A stretch of DNA of 64,000 nt from Methanoregula sp. GTDB lineage: Archaea > Halobacteriota > Methanomicrobia > Methanomicrobiales > Methanospirillaceae. Positions 9,288-17,943 of this stretch are shown here, in pieces (position 1 is the stretch's first letter; the number at the start of each line of letters is the position of its first letter). The notes under the pieces were generated by a model. It had not been told where the DNA came from and ran no database searches. It saw only the letters and a list, made by a program, of their open reading frames with translations. The DNA is taken from the NCBI GenBank assembly GCA_030694985.1, contig JAUYTV010000050.1, positions 40,139-104,138 on the forward strand. Reading direction: 5' to 3'. Both the position numbers and the translations under genes were made by a program.

Positions 9288-10565
9288 TTATCTCATTTGT
9301 TTTGCCTTAATGGCAATGCACATGCCAGCGGCAATAGTTGTTCCCATATCACGGACTGCGAACCTGCCCAGCTGAGGGAGTTCCTTGATATTCTCAATGA
9401 CCATTGGTTTTGTCGGTTTGATAACGACAATTGCTGCATCGCCGGTCTTGAGGAACGCCGGGTTCTCTTCTTTGGTCTGACCAGTGCGTGGGTCAAGTTT
9501 CTTCTGGAGTTCCATGAATGTGCAGGCGGTCTGTGTGGTGTGGCAGTGGAATACCGGAGTGTATCCAACGGTCAGTGCACTGGGGTGCTGGAGCACGACG
9601 ATCTGTGCAGTGAATTCGTCAGCAACGGTCGGTGGTACATCTGCTGGTCCGCAGACATCGCCGCGGCGGATTTCACCCTTTCCGATACCACGGACATTGA
9701 ACCCGATGTTGTCACCGGGTAATGCCTGTGGGATCTCTTCGTGGTGCATCTCGATCGATTTGATTTCCCCGTCTTTGTTGGCGGGCATGAAGGACACTTT
9801 CATTCCTTTCTTCATGATACCCGTCTCAACACGGCCTACCGGCACGGTGCCGATACCGCTGATGCTGTAGACATCCTGAATTGGAAGACGGAATGGTTTG
9901 TCAGTTGGTTTTGCCGGCTCTTTGAAAGTGTCTAGTGCCGGGATAAGTGCCAGACCTTTATACCAGGGGGTTTCGGGGCTGACGCTCTTGATATTCTGGC
10001 CACCCAGTGAGCTGATCGGTATGAAAAGAGTCTCATCAGGTTTGTACCCTACCATCTTGATAAGATCGGAGAGATCTTTCTTGACCTCGTTGAACCGCTT
10101 CTCATCGAATTTTACTGAGTCCATCTTGTTGATGGCGATGATGATCTGCGTAATGCCGAGTGTACGGGCAAGGAACACGTGCTCTTTCGTCTGATCCATT
10201 ACACCATCAGGGGCTGCAACCACGAGAATTGCTGCATCAGCCTGTGATGCACCGGTGATCATGTTCTTGACAAAGTCTCGGTGTCCCGGGCAGTCGACAA
10301 CTGTAAAGTAGAACTTGGGTGTATCGAACCGCTTGTGGGCGATATCAATGGTGATACCTCTCTCACGTTCTTCCTTTAAGTTGTCCATAACCCATGCAAA
10401 TTCAAAAGTGGCCTTACCCTTAGATGCAGCCTCCTTTCGGTAACCTTCAATGATGTGTGCAGGTACTGCACCAGTCTCGAACATCATTCGTCCAACAGTT
10501 GTTGATTTCCCGTGGTCGATGTGTCCGATAACAGCCAGATTCATGTGGGGCTTTTCAGATGCCAT
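9288..10565 (-). CDS. tuf: translation elongation factor EF-1A (EF-Tu)
   Basis: A 425-residue GTPase that delivers aminoacyl-tRNA to the ribosome. All G motifs are visible: GHIDHGKST (P-loop, about residues 13-21), RGITID switch I, DCPGHRD and NKMD, followed by the two beta-barrel domains with PVFHCHTTQ. The length and motifs are normal for archaeal EF-1A. It is the first gene of a minus-strand unit with rpsJ and the Agl23-like gene; a clear TATA box lies about 80 bp upstream of the ATG. Confidence 0.98.
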   Translation of the reverse strand: MASEKPHMNLAVIGHIDHGKSTTVGRMMFETGAVPAHIIEGYRKEAASKGKATFEFAWVMDNLKEERERGITIDIAHKRFDTPKFYFTVVDCPGHRDFVKNMITGASQADAAILVVAAPDGVMDQTKEHVFLARTLGITQIIIAINKMDSVKFDEKRFNEVKKDLSDLIKMVGYKPDETLFIPISSLGGQNIKSVSPETPWYKGLALIPALDTFKEPAKPTDKPFRLPIQDVYSISGIGTVPVGRVETGIMKKGMKVSFMPANKDGEIKSIEMHHEEIPQALPGDNIGFNVRGIGKGEIRRGDVCGPADVPPTVADEFTAQIVVLQHPSALTVGYTPVFHCHTTQTACTFMELQKKLDPRTGQTKEENPAFLKTGDAAIVVIKPTKPMVIENIKELPQLGRFAVRDMGTTIAAGMCIAIKAKQMR

Positions 10566-10643
10566 TATTCTCCCTCCAAATAAACGTTTTAGACTGTCCG
10601 CTTACAGTCAGTTTATGCGAGTATTACATGTATGAGATCCATC

Positions 10644-10651
10644 TATATAAA
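10644..10651 (-). promoter_or_regulatory. TATA box of the tuf-rpsJ operon
   Basis: The minus strand reads TTTATATA, the textbook methanogen box A, about 79 bp upstream of the tuf ATG. This leaves an untranslated leader of about 50 nt, with a GGAGGG-type ribosome site just before the ATG (CCCTCC on the plus strand at 10570-10575). Confidence 0.75.
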
Positions 10652-10716
10652 GCATTTCGATAGACGGAGGTTTTGCTTTTTAATATGAAAAATCCATATC
10701 GACATTATCATATGAG

Positions 10717-11043
10717 ATGGTTGAATACCTTTTCTACATGAAGACCTTGCCGTTTGAGCGGGATGAGAAAAAAAACCGGGTACTTGTTTCTTGTGCTGAT
10801 GGAGATGTATCCGTTTACAGTCATTGCGCATACTGCCGGTACTGTAAAGGTGTATGGGTAGGAAAACGTCTGACTCCGACACCCCAGCAACAGGCTCTTA
10901 ATGATATCAGGAAAGGATCTGCAACAGATGACAACCTGATGAATGCTGCAATGTTGTTCAACACCATGATCCGGGATGGTTCAGCAATTGAATGCGAAGA
11001 TGATGCAAACAAAGGGTTTGTTGGGATGTATAATCGATCCTGA
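10717..11043 (+). CDS. small Cys-containing hypothetical protein
   Basis: A 108-residue protein I cannot assign to a family. It has a HCAYCRYCKGVWVGKR motif around residues 36-51 whose cysteines could bind metal, a polar C-terminal half and no membrane segment. It stands alone, divergent from tuf and convergent with the cobS end. The start may instead be the ATG at 10738 (MKTLPFERD). Codon use looks like that of real genes, and no better frame covers the interval. Confidence 0.55.
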   Translation: MVEYLFYMKTLPFERDEKKNRVLVSCADGDVSVYSHCAYCRYCKGVWVGKRLTPTPQQQALNDIRKGSATDDNLMNAAMLFNTMIRDGSAIECEDDANKGFVGMYNRS

Positions 11044-11100
11044 TATTACCTTTTGATCATATGGGATGACTATGTGCTGTGCCTAATTCGGGCATTTGTG

Positions 11101-11141
11101 GTAAACGATGTCTTGAGGTTTCTACCGTCAACGATGTTGTG
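11101..11141. repeat. dispersed 41-bp repeat, copy 1
   Basis: This noncoding stretch matches 28777-28817 in 36 of 41 positions. Each copy contains two half-units beginning GTAAACGATGT or GTCAACGATGT. Function unknown. Confidence 0.6.
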
Positions 11142-11152
11142 AACCTCTCCAA

Positions 11153-11863
11153 TCAGAGTATGGCCAGTGTGAGTATAGCACAAGCCCGGGTAATTTCGTT
11201 TGCGGCACCAACAACATCCCCGTTCACTCCGCCAAACAAACGTTTAGAAACGAGGAGCATGATTGTCGGGCACAAGACTGCAACAAGAATTGCACCGATC
11301 AATTTGAAAGGAGCAACAGGAATGAAGAGAATTGGCGCACACAAGATTGCAGCAATGACTGGAAAATGGGGTTTTGAGAACTGGTGGAGATAGCTGTGAA
11401 TGCCCTCCCTGAATGGGGTGCCATATGCTGTAAGTAAGGCCATTGAAAATTTTGCACAGACTTCTCCGATTATAATGGCAAATACAAGAGAAGTTGATGC
11501 CTGTAATCCGGCAAAGAGGAGAAGCGTGATCACGATCCCTGCAGCAACACCCCCCGCACCGATATAACGATCGGTGAGCGCCCTGATCCGCTTCTCGCGA
11601 TCCCCGTGAGCCATTAATCCATCCCCAAAATCCAGAAGCCCGTCAAAATGATGGGCACCGGATATCAGAATAATCAGTGCAATGGCAACAGCTGCTGCAA
11701 TCGTATGGTCAGCGATAAAAAAAACCGGGAGTGCAACAAGTGCCCCAATGATGTAACCTGCAACCGGGTAGAGATATGAATGCCGGGCAAATGGTTCGAG
11801 ATCCTGCGGTTTACCCAGAGGAAGTATTGTGGTAAACTGCAGGAGGGATTTGAGAATTTTCAT
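11153..11863 (-). CDS. cobS: adenosylcobinamide-GDP ribazoletransferase
   Basis: A 236-residue multi-pass membrane enzyme that joins alpha-ribazole (phosphate) to adenosylcobinamide-GDP in late cobalamin synthesis. The catalytic acidic motif is present: HHFDGLLDFGDGLMAHG, with repeated Asp residues, at about 75-91. ATG 11863 forms an ATGA overlap with the cobZ stop; the upstream TTG at 11869 is less likely. It pairs with cobZ in one transcript and lies opposite a CobT-like gene, so the window holds the nucleotide-loop branch of B12 synthesis. Confidence 0.93.
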   Translation of the reverse strand: MKILKSLLQFTTILPLGKPQDLEPFARHSYLYPVAGYIIGALVALPVFFIADHTIAAAVAIALIILISGAHHFDGLLDFGDGLMAHGDREKRIRALTDRYIGAGGVAAGIVITLLLFAGLQASTSLVFAIIIGEVCAKFSMALLTAYGTPFREGIHSYLHQFSKPHFPVIAAILCAPILFIPVAPFKLIGAILVAVLCPTIMLLVSKRLFGGVNGDVVGAANEITRACAILTLAIL

Positions 11864-12294
11864 ACGCAATCGCTGTAGAGTCGTGATGTGCAGCCAGCAA
11901 TCAACCCGGCAACCGCGTCATCAAGAAACGGTCCGAGCTTTGCAAGGATCCCCGGTTTTTTCTGGTCATATCGGGTGAATTCAAACCGTGCATAGGTGCC
12001 CCCGATACATTCTGCAATCGCCATACCAATGATTTCATCGCTCAACAGAAAGACCGGATCATCGGCTATTTCGGAATTTTTTCGTTTATTGAAAAGTTCA
12101 TCCTCAAGAAGGATCGCCCCAAGCAGGAGTGATGAGACATTGGGATCTGTTAGATATTTCTTGATTTTGCGCATGATCTCCACTGCCGCCTCTTCCTCCG
12201 GCATGCCGTGGGATACATAGAGTCCCATGGCCGCATCTACAATATCTTCAAGCGTGATGCCGTTATCGCGCAACCGCTGTTCAATTTCAAACAT
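11860..12294 (-). CDS. cobZ: alpha-ribazole phosphatase CobZ / PgpA-like protein
   Basis: A 144-residue protein of the phosphatidylglycerophosphatase A fold. A central LLLGAILLEDELF segment is followed by LSDEIIGMAIAE and by GPFLDDAVAGL near the end. Archaeal relatives next to cobS act as CobZ, the non-orthologous alpha-ribazole-5'-phosphate phosphatase described in Methanosarcina mazei. The ATGA overlap with cobS supports that function here. True lipid-phosphate phosphatase activity cannot be ruled out from sequence alone. Confidence 0.82.
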   Translation of the reverse strand: MFEIEQRLRDNGITLEDIVDAAMGLYVSHGMPEEEAAVEIMRKIKKYLTDPNVSSLLLGAILLEDELFNKRKNSEIADDPVFLLSDEIIGMAIAECIGGTYARFEFTRYDQKKPGILAKLGPFLDDAVAGLIAGCTSRLYSDCV

Positions 12295-12390
12295 ATGAAT
12301 AGGTGTTGTACCGAATGGACTATTATATCGTTGTGGATTTTTACCGATATCTTCAAACTGGACAGCATCGAAATATATGAGTGGATACTT

Positions 12391-13401
12391 ATGGGATTCC
12401 TTTCGGAAATACCAGATATCACCTTTAAAAAACCGCTCTTCTGCGCAATTTTAGGAAATACCCTGCTCTCAACTGTGCCGGGAGTGTCGGGTGCAGGATC
12501 AACTCCTGCCAACACCCTGCTCACCCCTATTCTGGATGCGGAGCTGATAATTCAGGGCGCAATTACGAGCCATCCAATAAAACCGAATACACCTACAGGT
12601 TGTCCAACACCGGCATCGATTACCCGGTCAATGATGGAATTATGCGACTTGCAGCCATTATTTATTAACGCCGGGCTAAATCACACACCTACTATCTCCT
12701 GCCTCGATGTGTATGGAGTGATTGGTGAAGATCCACGTTTCCGTGATGCAGTACCCAAGGCACAGAAACTTTTTGATCAAGGGAAATGGATTGGAGAATT
12801 TCTTTCAGGATCCAGCGATCTTCTCGTTCTGGGTGAATGTGTTCCCGGAGGGACAACCACTGCGCTCTGCGTACTGCGTGCACTCGGGTACGATGCATCG
12901 GTGAGCAGCAGTTTTGTCGATAATCCGGTCTCTCAGAAAGAAGAGATTTGCAGGATGGCGCTTGCACGTGTCAGGGCAGACCATATCACCGCGCCTTTGG
13001 ATGTAATAAAATATACCGGTGATCCGATGATGCCCGTTGCGGCCGGAATCTCCTGTACCTATGCCGGGCACATCCTCCTTGCCGGTGGCACCCAGATGTT
13101 GTCTGTATGTGCAATTATTAAGGCAATGGGATTACCTCTACCATCTGTGGTCACAACCTCTTATGTGCGGGACGACCTTTCAGCCAATGTTGAGCAGATC
13201 GCCCGGCAGATTGGGGTAAAAATATTCTATGTTGACCCGGGTTTTGGGGAGATTGGGCATGCTGGCCTTGCGAGATATTGCATCGGGGAAGTAAAGGAAG
13301 GGGTGGGGGCCGGTGGAGCAATGTGTCTTTCCTATCTCATTGGGCACACTCCTGAAGATATCCGGGCAAAAATTTTGAGTACAGTGAGTGCTTACAGCTG
13401 A
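12391..13401 (+). CDS. CobT-like nicotinate-nucleotide phosphoribosyltransferase (TIGR00303 family)
   Basis: A 336-residue protein of the archaeal TIGR00303 group, distantly related to CobT, which activates the lower-ligand base of cobalamin. Glycine-rich segments such as LGECVPGGTTTAL, DPMMPVAAGI and LLAGGTQMLS are visible. It is divergent from cobS/cobZ, which fits shared control of nucleotide-loop assembly. I start at ATG 12391 because the N-terminal extension from 12208 overlaps the cobZ promoter and does not look like protein. Confidence 0.85.
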   Translation: MGFLSEIPDITFKKPLFCAILGNTLLSTVPGVSGAGSTPANTLLTPILDAELIIQGAITSHPIKPNTPTGCPTPASITRSMMELCDLQPLFINAGLNHTPTISCLDVYGVIGEDPRFRDAVPKAQKLFDQGKWIGEFLSGSSDLLVLGECVPGGTTTALCVLRALGYDASVSSSFVDNPVSQKEEICRMALARVRADHITAPLDVIKYTGDPMMPVAAGISCTYAGHILLAGGTQMLSVCAIIKAMGLPLPSVVTTSYVRDDLSANVEQIARQIGVKIFYVDPGFGEIGHAGLARYCIGEVKEGVGAGGAMCLSYLIGHTPEDIRAKILSTVSAYS

Positions 13402-13429
13402 ACAGAATTATAGTATATCAATACTAAAC

Positions 13430-14002
13430 ATGAGAATGATGCGTCCTATCTATGTTGTCAATAATTTCGGCCAGTTCAATCACCTTATTCACCGCGCATT
13501 GAGGGATCTGGAAATAGATGTGGAACTGGTGCCCAATTCCACTTCAAAAGAACAGGTTGCGGAAGGATGTAGAGGAATTATTCTTGGGGGTGGCCCGGCT
13601 ATTGAGCGTGCAGGAAACTGCACGCATTATCTCGATCTTGGATTGCCGGTGCTGGGGATATGCCTCGGGTTGCATATAATTGCAAAAAAATTTGGCGGGG
13701 ATGTGCATGCCGGTCGTAGCGGAGGATACGGTCCGGTTGAAATAGAAATTTGCAAACCCGATGAGATCCTTAAAGGTTACCCGGGTAAAGTGAGTGTCTG
13801 GGCATCGCATGCCGATGAAGTATCGCGGTTACCGGATGGATTCTCATTACTTGCCCGTTCATCCATCTGTAATAATGAGGCAATAGCAAATCTGGATAAA
13901 CAGATATACGGACTCCAGTGGCATCCGGAAGTGAGTCATACGTTTGAGGGAAAACGCGTTTTTGAAAATTTCAACCGGCTCACACTTGAGAACAAGGGCT
14001 AA
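13430..14002 (+). CDS. guaAA: GMP synthase glutaminase subunit A
   Basis: A 190-residue class I glutamine amidotransferase, the stand-alone A subunit of the split archaeal GMP synthase. It has the nucleophile motif GICLGLHI and the LQWHPEV His-Glu pair near the C-terminus. It supplies ammonia from glutamine to the synthetase subunit B, which is not in this window. Several closely spaced ATGs (13430, 13436, 13439) are possible starts; family proteins begin at or near MRPIYVVNNFGQ. It lies 28 bp after the CobT-like gene. Confidence 0.92.
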   Translation: MRMMRPIYVVNNFGQFNHLIHRALRDLEIDVELVPNSTSKEQVAEGCRGIILGGGPAIERAGNCTHYLDLGLPVLGICLGLHIIAKKFGGDVHAGRSGGYGPVEIEICKPDEILKGYPGKVSVWASHADEVSRLPDGFSLLARSSICNNEAIANLDKQIYGLQWHPEVSHTFEGKRVFENFNRLTLENKG

Positions 14003-14128
14003 TTTGTCGGATATCCGTGCAGTCTGGAATTTGAAAACCGTAGGCTCGCTCGCTGAAAATCCGTTGGAAAATAATGTGGATTTCAAAGTGTGGCATCTTT
14101 TTATCTCAAAATTGTCACGTTGTTTGTT

Positions 14129-14141
14129 AATTTTATATATT
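14129..14141 (+). promoter_or_regulatory. TATA-like element upstream of the DUF3821 gene
   Basis: AATTTTATATATT lies about 25 bp before the ATG at 14162, implying a very short leader. Position and sequence fit an archaeal box A. Confidence 0.5.
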
Positions 14142-14161
14142 AGCAGGAAAGATGGTTGAAT

Positions 14162-15214
14162 ATGATGAGCAAAAACGCAAAAGGCTGTGTTTTGTTGATA
14201 CTCGGGATCCTTTTTTTGATCAATCCTGTGTTTGCTGGAATTACCACTATCCGTTCTGGCGACACAGTATTTTTAGGGGAACAGGGACTTGACATAACCC
14301 TTGCTATGGAGGGGGATACACAGATTGGATGGTGGGCATCTGCAGCAGTTATCGCTACAACATCTCCTGACGGTTCAGTATCAGTCTCAAATCCCGCAAG
14401 TTTCTCTGTATCTCCAAATCTATTTGGGACCAAAACCGGTGTGTGGTACCACCTTAAACCATCCGGGCAGGCAAACGGTACAGCATTCAATGTTGCAGAT
14501 CCGCAATTGGATATCAAGGTATGGGATACTACGGTTAATGTCGAAGTAACTGATACTTGGGTATCAACGGATGATGAACTCCAGTTCCGCATAAACAGCA
14601 ATCTTGTTCCCATAACTCAGCGTTCCGGTGTTACTTCGGTCCCCATCACAATAAAAGTCCAGTCTCCTGGTGGAGCAGTATTTACATCATTGACCACTAA
14701 TGCAGGAGTAACGACGTCCATTGTCGACTATCCGGTTACAACAACCCCCCAGAATATACTACCGACCGGTCCTGTCTGGGGTACCGCAAATCGTGCTACC
14801 TATCAACCGGGAATATATACCATTTGGGCTGAGTGCAATGTGAACAGCATGAAAGACTATTATGATGTAGCGGGTAAGACCGTAAGCAGAAAAGTCAGTC
14901 TGCTCAACCAGGATCAGAACCCACTGATAAGGAACAAAGAATATGTGACAAATCCCACAACACAAATTACCCTTGCTCCAACCACTAAAATAATCACAAT
15001 TGCCCTTACCACGGCGCCCACAACATTGCAAACACCCCAACCGACTACTGCTGTGCCAACGGTCCTGCCGGTGACAACCGCAGCAGTGACTGAAATACCA
15101 ACAACCCCACTTCCCACCCCCACACCCACTCCGACAAAATCCCCCGGGTTTGAGGCATCCATTGTCGTGGTTGCAATGATTTTTGGGTTGGTATTATTTT
15201 TAAAGAAACAATAA
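14162..15214 (+). CDS. DUF3821 surface protein with archaeosortase-type C-terminal signal
   Basis: About 350 residues. A signal peptide (VLLILGILFLINPVFA) precedes a beta-rich DUF3821 domain with IRSGDTVFLGEQGLDIT near residues 28-44. A Thr/Pro-rich linker follows (about 270-325), then SPGFEAS, a hydrophobic segment and a KKQ end. That tripartite tail (PGF motif, membrane helix, basic end) matches archaeosortase-processed proteins. DUF3821 proteins are common surface proteins of Methanomicrobiales. The Thr-rich stalk is probably glycosylated. An ATG start is preferred over TTG 14156. Confidence 0.87.
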   Translation: MMSKNAKGCVLLILGILFLINPVFAGITTIRSGDTVFLGEQGLDITLAMEGDTQIGWWASAAVIATTSPDGSVSVSNPASFSVSPNLFGTKTGVWYHLKPSGQANGTAFNVADPQLDIKVWDTTVNVEVTDTWVSTDDELQFRINSNLVPITQRSGVTSVPITIKVQSPGGAVFTSLTTNAGVTTSIVDYPVTTTPQNILPTGPVWGTANRATYQPGIYTIWAECNVNSMKDYYDVAGKTVSRKVSLLNQDQNPLIRNKEYVTNPTTQITLAPTTKIITIALTTAPTTLQTPQPTTAVPTVLPVTTAAVTEIPTTPLPTPTPTPTKSPGFEASIVVVAMIFGLVLFLKKQ

Positions 15215-15269
15215 AACACCCTTTTTTATCTTCGCAACCTTTTATTAGCTTACTTTCCCATTCCGGTGT

Positions 15270-15776
15270 ATGAACATTGTAACCACCGTGATAAAATCCC
15301 GTCATAGCGTCCGGAAATTCAAACCTGATTCTGTCAGTGACATTGTAATAAAAGATGTACTCGAATGCGCTGCGCTTGCACCTACAGCAATGAATCTCCA
15401 GCCATGGATCTTCGGTGTAATTAAAAATAAAGAAACTTTGCAAAAAATTGCAGGATTTACTGAGCACGGGAAATTCATTGCCGAATGTGCGGTGTGTTTT
15501 GCAATATTTGGCGAAAAGAAAGAGACCTACTATCTTGAGGATTGTTGTGCTGCAACTGAGAACCTGATTCTGGCGTTGCAGGCATACGGTATCACATCCT
15601 GCTGGGTGGCAGGAGCGAAAAAACCGTACGGCGAATCTGTCAGGAAGTGTCTTGATGTACCGGAAAATTTCACGTTGGTATCTCTCATTGCTGCGGGGAA
15701 TCCCGCTGAGGTCTCGATTGCGCGGAAAAAAGAGTCAAAAAAGATTGTTTTTTATGAAAAGTTCATACCCGAATAA
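15270..15776 (+). CDS. nitroreductase-family flavoprotein
   Basis: A 168-residue FMN-dependent oxidoreductase. The N-terminal SRHSVRKF phosphate-binding motif, APTAMNLQPW and the late LIAAGNPAE strand define the nitroreductase fold. The physiological substrate cannot be read from sequence. It stands alone; a second, divergent nitroreductase is at 38162-38689. The C-terminus is lysine-rich and of normal length. Confidence 0.9.
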   Translation: MNIVTTVIKSRHSVRKFKPDSVSDIVIKDVLECAALAPTAMNLQPWIFGVIKNKETLQKIAGFTEHGKFIAECAVCFAIFGEKKETYYLEDCCAATENLILALQAYGITSCWVAGAKKPYGESVRKCLDVPENFTLVSLIAAGNPAEVSIARKKESKKIVFYEKFIPE

Positions 15777-15860
15777 TTTTTTTGGTTTTTTTGATTTTAT
15801 GCCGTAATATTTCATTATCTCTGATTCAGGTGTACAGATAACTGTAAAGGTTCAGTCCAT

Positions 15861-16021
15861 GGGTACCCAAAACGTGATCCTATGGTAGGATATAAGACCG
15901 TGGGTTTCCTGTTGAATTTCCTCTCCGTCGTTATGGTTCAAACCTCCGAAGGTCTTTTGCAGTCCGGAGCGATTTTGGGTTGCAGAAAAGGGGGAATTCC
16001 GTCACACGGTTTTGGGTACTC
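15861..16021. other. 161-bp hairpin-forming noncoding element (structured RNA or MITE candidate)
   Basis: The end arms 15861-15876 (GGGTACCCAAAACGTG) and 16005-16021 are complementary over about 16 bp, with one wobble and one bulged C. Inside are a perfect ATCCTA-tgg-TAGGAT hairpin (15877-15891) and a CTCCG...CGGAG hairpin (about 15946-15967). CCAT occurs just outside both ends, as a target duplication would. It lies between the nitroreductase and hexulose-phosphate synthase genes. It could be an RNA, a leader of the downstream gene, or a small transposon. Confidence 0.45.
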
Positions 16022-16214
16022 ACCATTTTGATATGATTTTTGGCAAATGAGAGTAGATAACGGGTTTAAAATTTACGCTAATGGATGCTATTGTGAGGCA
16101 GATCGGAATGAAGATGACCTCTGGGTTATTGGGATGGGGCTTTCCAGATATCCAGTTCATATGATTTCCCCATTGCCGGAATTATTAAACATCAGGCCAA
16201 TCACATCATTGATC

Positions 16215-17501
16215 ATGAAAAAAGCGGTTCTGCAAGTGGCACTGGATCTTCTTGAATTAAAACGGGCATTGCAGATCGCACAGGAATCTATTGACGGCGG
16301 TGCAGACTGGATTGAGGTGGGAACACCGCTCATAAAAAGTGAAGGTATGTCAGCAATCCGATCGATGAGGGAGCGTTTTCCCAACTCAGTGATTGTTGCG
16401 GATATGAAAATCGCAGACACCGGCACTCTGGAAGTCGAGATGGCTGCAAAGGCGGGAGCCAATATTGTATGTGTTCTTGCAGATGCAGATGATGCGGTTA
16501 TTGAAGAGGCAATCAGGGCTGCCCGATTGTATGGAATCCGGATTATGGCGGATCTGATCAATGTCAAAGATCCGGTATCCCATGCCTGCCATGTTGAATC
16601 ACTGGGGATTGATATTATCTGTGCCCATGTCGGCATAGACCAGCAGATGACGGGCGTGAATTCGATCGAACTGCTCACTACTTTATCAGGCAAAGTCCAC
16701 ATTCCACTTGCAGTTGCTGGTGGAATCGATGCTGAAAGTGCCGGAGAAGCGGTGCGATGCGGGGCAGATATTGTCATTGTGGGTGGGGGAATTGTCCGTT
16801 CTGCAGATGTTACCGGTTCCACAAAAAAGATTCGTGCAGCAATGGATCACCCCTCAATCAAACCGATGGAAAAAAGATCCGCTGATGAAGAGATACGTGC
16901 CCTTTTAATGCAGGTGTCTGCTCCCAATATCACAGATGCCATGCACCGCAAAGGGGCGATGACAGGGATTTTTTCAGTTTGTGGCAATGTGAAGATGGTG
17001 GGACAAGCAGTAACCGTCCAGACCTTTGCCGGTGATTGGGCAAAACCTGTGGAGGCCATTGATGTTGCCAGAACAAAAGACGTTATCGTTATCAACAACA
17101 GCGGGGGGATACATGTCGCCCCGTGGGGGGAACTGGCTACCTTAAGCTGTGTGAAAAAAGGCATCTCCGGTGTTGTTATAGATGGGGCTGTGCGGGATGT
17201 TGATGATATACGGGCAATGAAGTTTCCCCTTTTTGCAAAAGCAATCGTGCCAAATGCAGGAGAACCCAAAGGATTTGGAGAGATCAACTCTGAAATCCAG
17301 TGTGCAGGACAGTTTGTGAACCCGGGTGACTGGATTGTTGGTGATGAAAGCGGCGTTGTTGTAATTCCTGCAAAGCGCGCTTATGAAGTGGCACGCAGGG
17401 CACTGGAAGTCAGGAAAAATGAAGAGCGGATAAGAGAAGAGATTCGCAGAGGAAGTACCCTTTCACAGATAGCAGAATTAATAAAATGGGAAAAAAGGTG
17501 A
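16215..17501 (+). CDS. 3-hexulose-6-phosphate synthase fused to RraA-like domain
   Basis: About 428 residues in two domains. Residues 1 to about 205 form a TIM barrel of the KGPDC/HPS family with VALDLLEL, ADMKIADTG and VAGGI motifs. They probably interconvert formaldehyde plus ribulose-5-phosphate with hexulose-6-phosphate, the archaeal route to pentoses. The C-terminal ~210 residues are RraA/aldolase-like, with ISDAMHRKG-type start, VVIDGAVRD and GDWIVGDESGVVVIP; this domain is often annotated as ribonuclease regulator, but its function in archaea is unclear. The fusion is known in methanogens. I start at ATG 16215, directly before the first barrel strand. Confidence 0.88.
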   Translation: MKKAVLQVALDLLELKRALQIAQESIDGGADWIEVGTPLIKSEGMSAIRSMRERFPNSVIVADMKIADTGTLEVEMAAKAGANIVCVLADADDAVIEEAIRAARLYGIRIMADLINVKDPVSHACHVESLGIDIICAHVGIDQQMTGVNSIELLTTLSGKVHIPLAVAGGIDAESAGEAVRCGADIVIVGGGIVRSADVTGSTKKIRAAMDHPSIKPMEKRSADEEIRALLMQVSAPNITDAMHRKGAMTGIFSVCGNVKMVGQAVTVQTFAGDWAKPVEAIDVARTKDVIVINNSGGIHVAPWGELATLSCVKKGISGVVIDGAVRDVDDIRAMKFPLFAKAIVPNAGEPKGFGEINSEIQCAGQFVNPGDWIVGDESGVVVIPAKRAYEVARRALEVRKNEERIREEIRRGSTLSQIAELIKWEKR

Positions 17502-17508
17502 TGCAGTT

Positions 17509-17943
17509 TTAGTGGAACACGCTTCGTTCCAGAAGAGTTGCACCAGAATTTTTGATCTTTTTTATTGCATCATCAACCTGATCCACACGAAGTATGAGTA
17601 CTGCACCTTCTTTTCCTGAATAGGCATAGGAATACTCGATATTTATACCTGCATCCCCCAGAATTTTTGCCACTTCATAGAGACCGCCGGGTTGATCTTT
17701 CATGTGAACTGCAATCACATCGGTAAATGCGATATTAAACCCCAGCGAGAGTAGTTTGTCATGCGCTTTTTCCGGGTGATCCACCAGTGCTCTTACTACG
17801 CCAAAACCATTTGCCTCTGCTATACTGAAAGCAAGGATGTTGATCTTCTCTTCTCCCAGTGCATGAGCGATGGCAGCAAGCCTGCCCGGGCGGTTTTCAG
17901 AGAATATCGAAATCTGCCTGATCACATATTTTTTTGTGTCCAT
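17509..17943 (-). CDS. tandem ACT-domain protein
   Basis: A 144-residue protein made of two ACT domains: IRQISIFSENRPGRLAAI at the start and VIAVHMKDQPGGLYEVAKIL at about 75-95. ACT pairs bind amino acids or aromatic ligands. It follows the second phenylacetate-CoA ligase gene with no gap, the usual arrangement for these ligases, so it probably senses an aromatic ligand for the pathway (inference). Confidence 0.88.
   Translation of the reverse strand: MDTKKYVIRQISIFSENRPGRLAAIAHALGEEKINILAFSIAEANGFGVVRALVDHPEKAHDKLLSLGFNIAFTDVIAVHMKDQPGGLYEVAKILGDAGINIEYSYAYSGKEGAVLILRVDQVDDAIKKIKNSGATLLERSVFH

Noticed and set aside
10900..11150. CRISPR array at the GTAAACGATGT repeats
   Set aside because: Only two imperfect half-units per site, about 25 bp apart, with no regular spacers.
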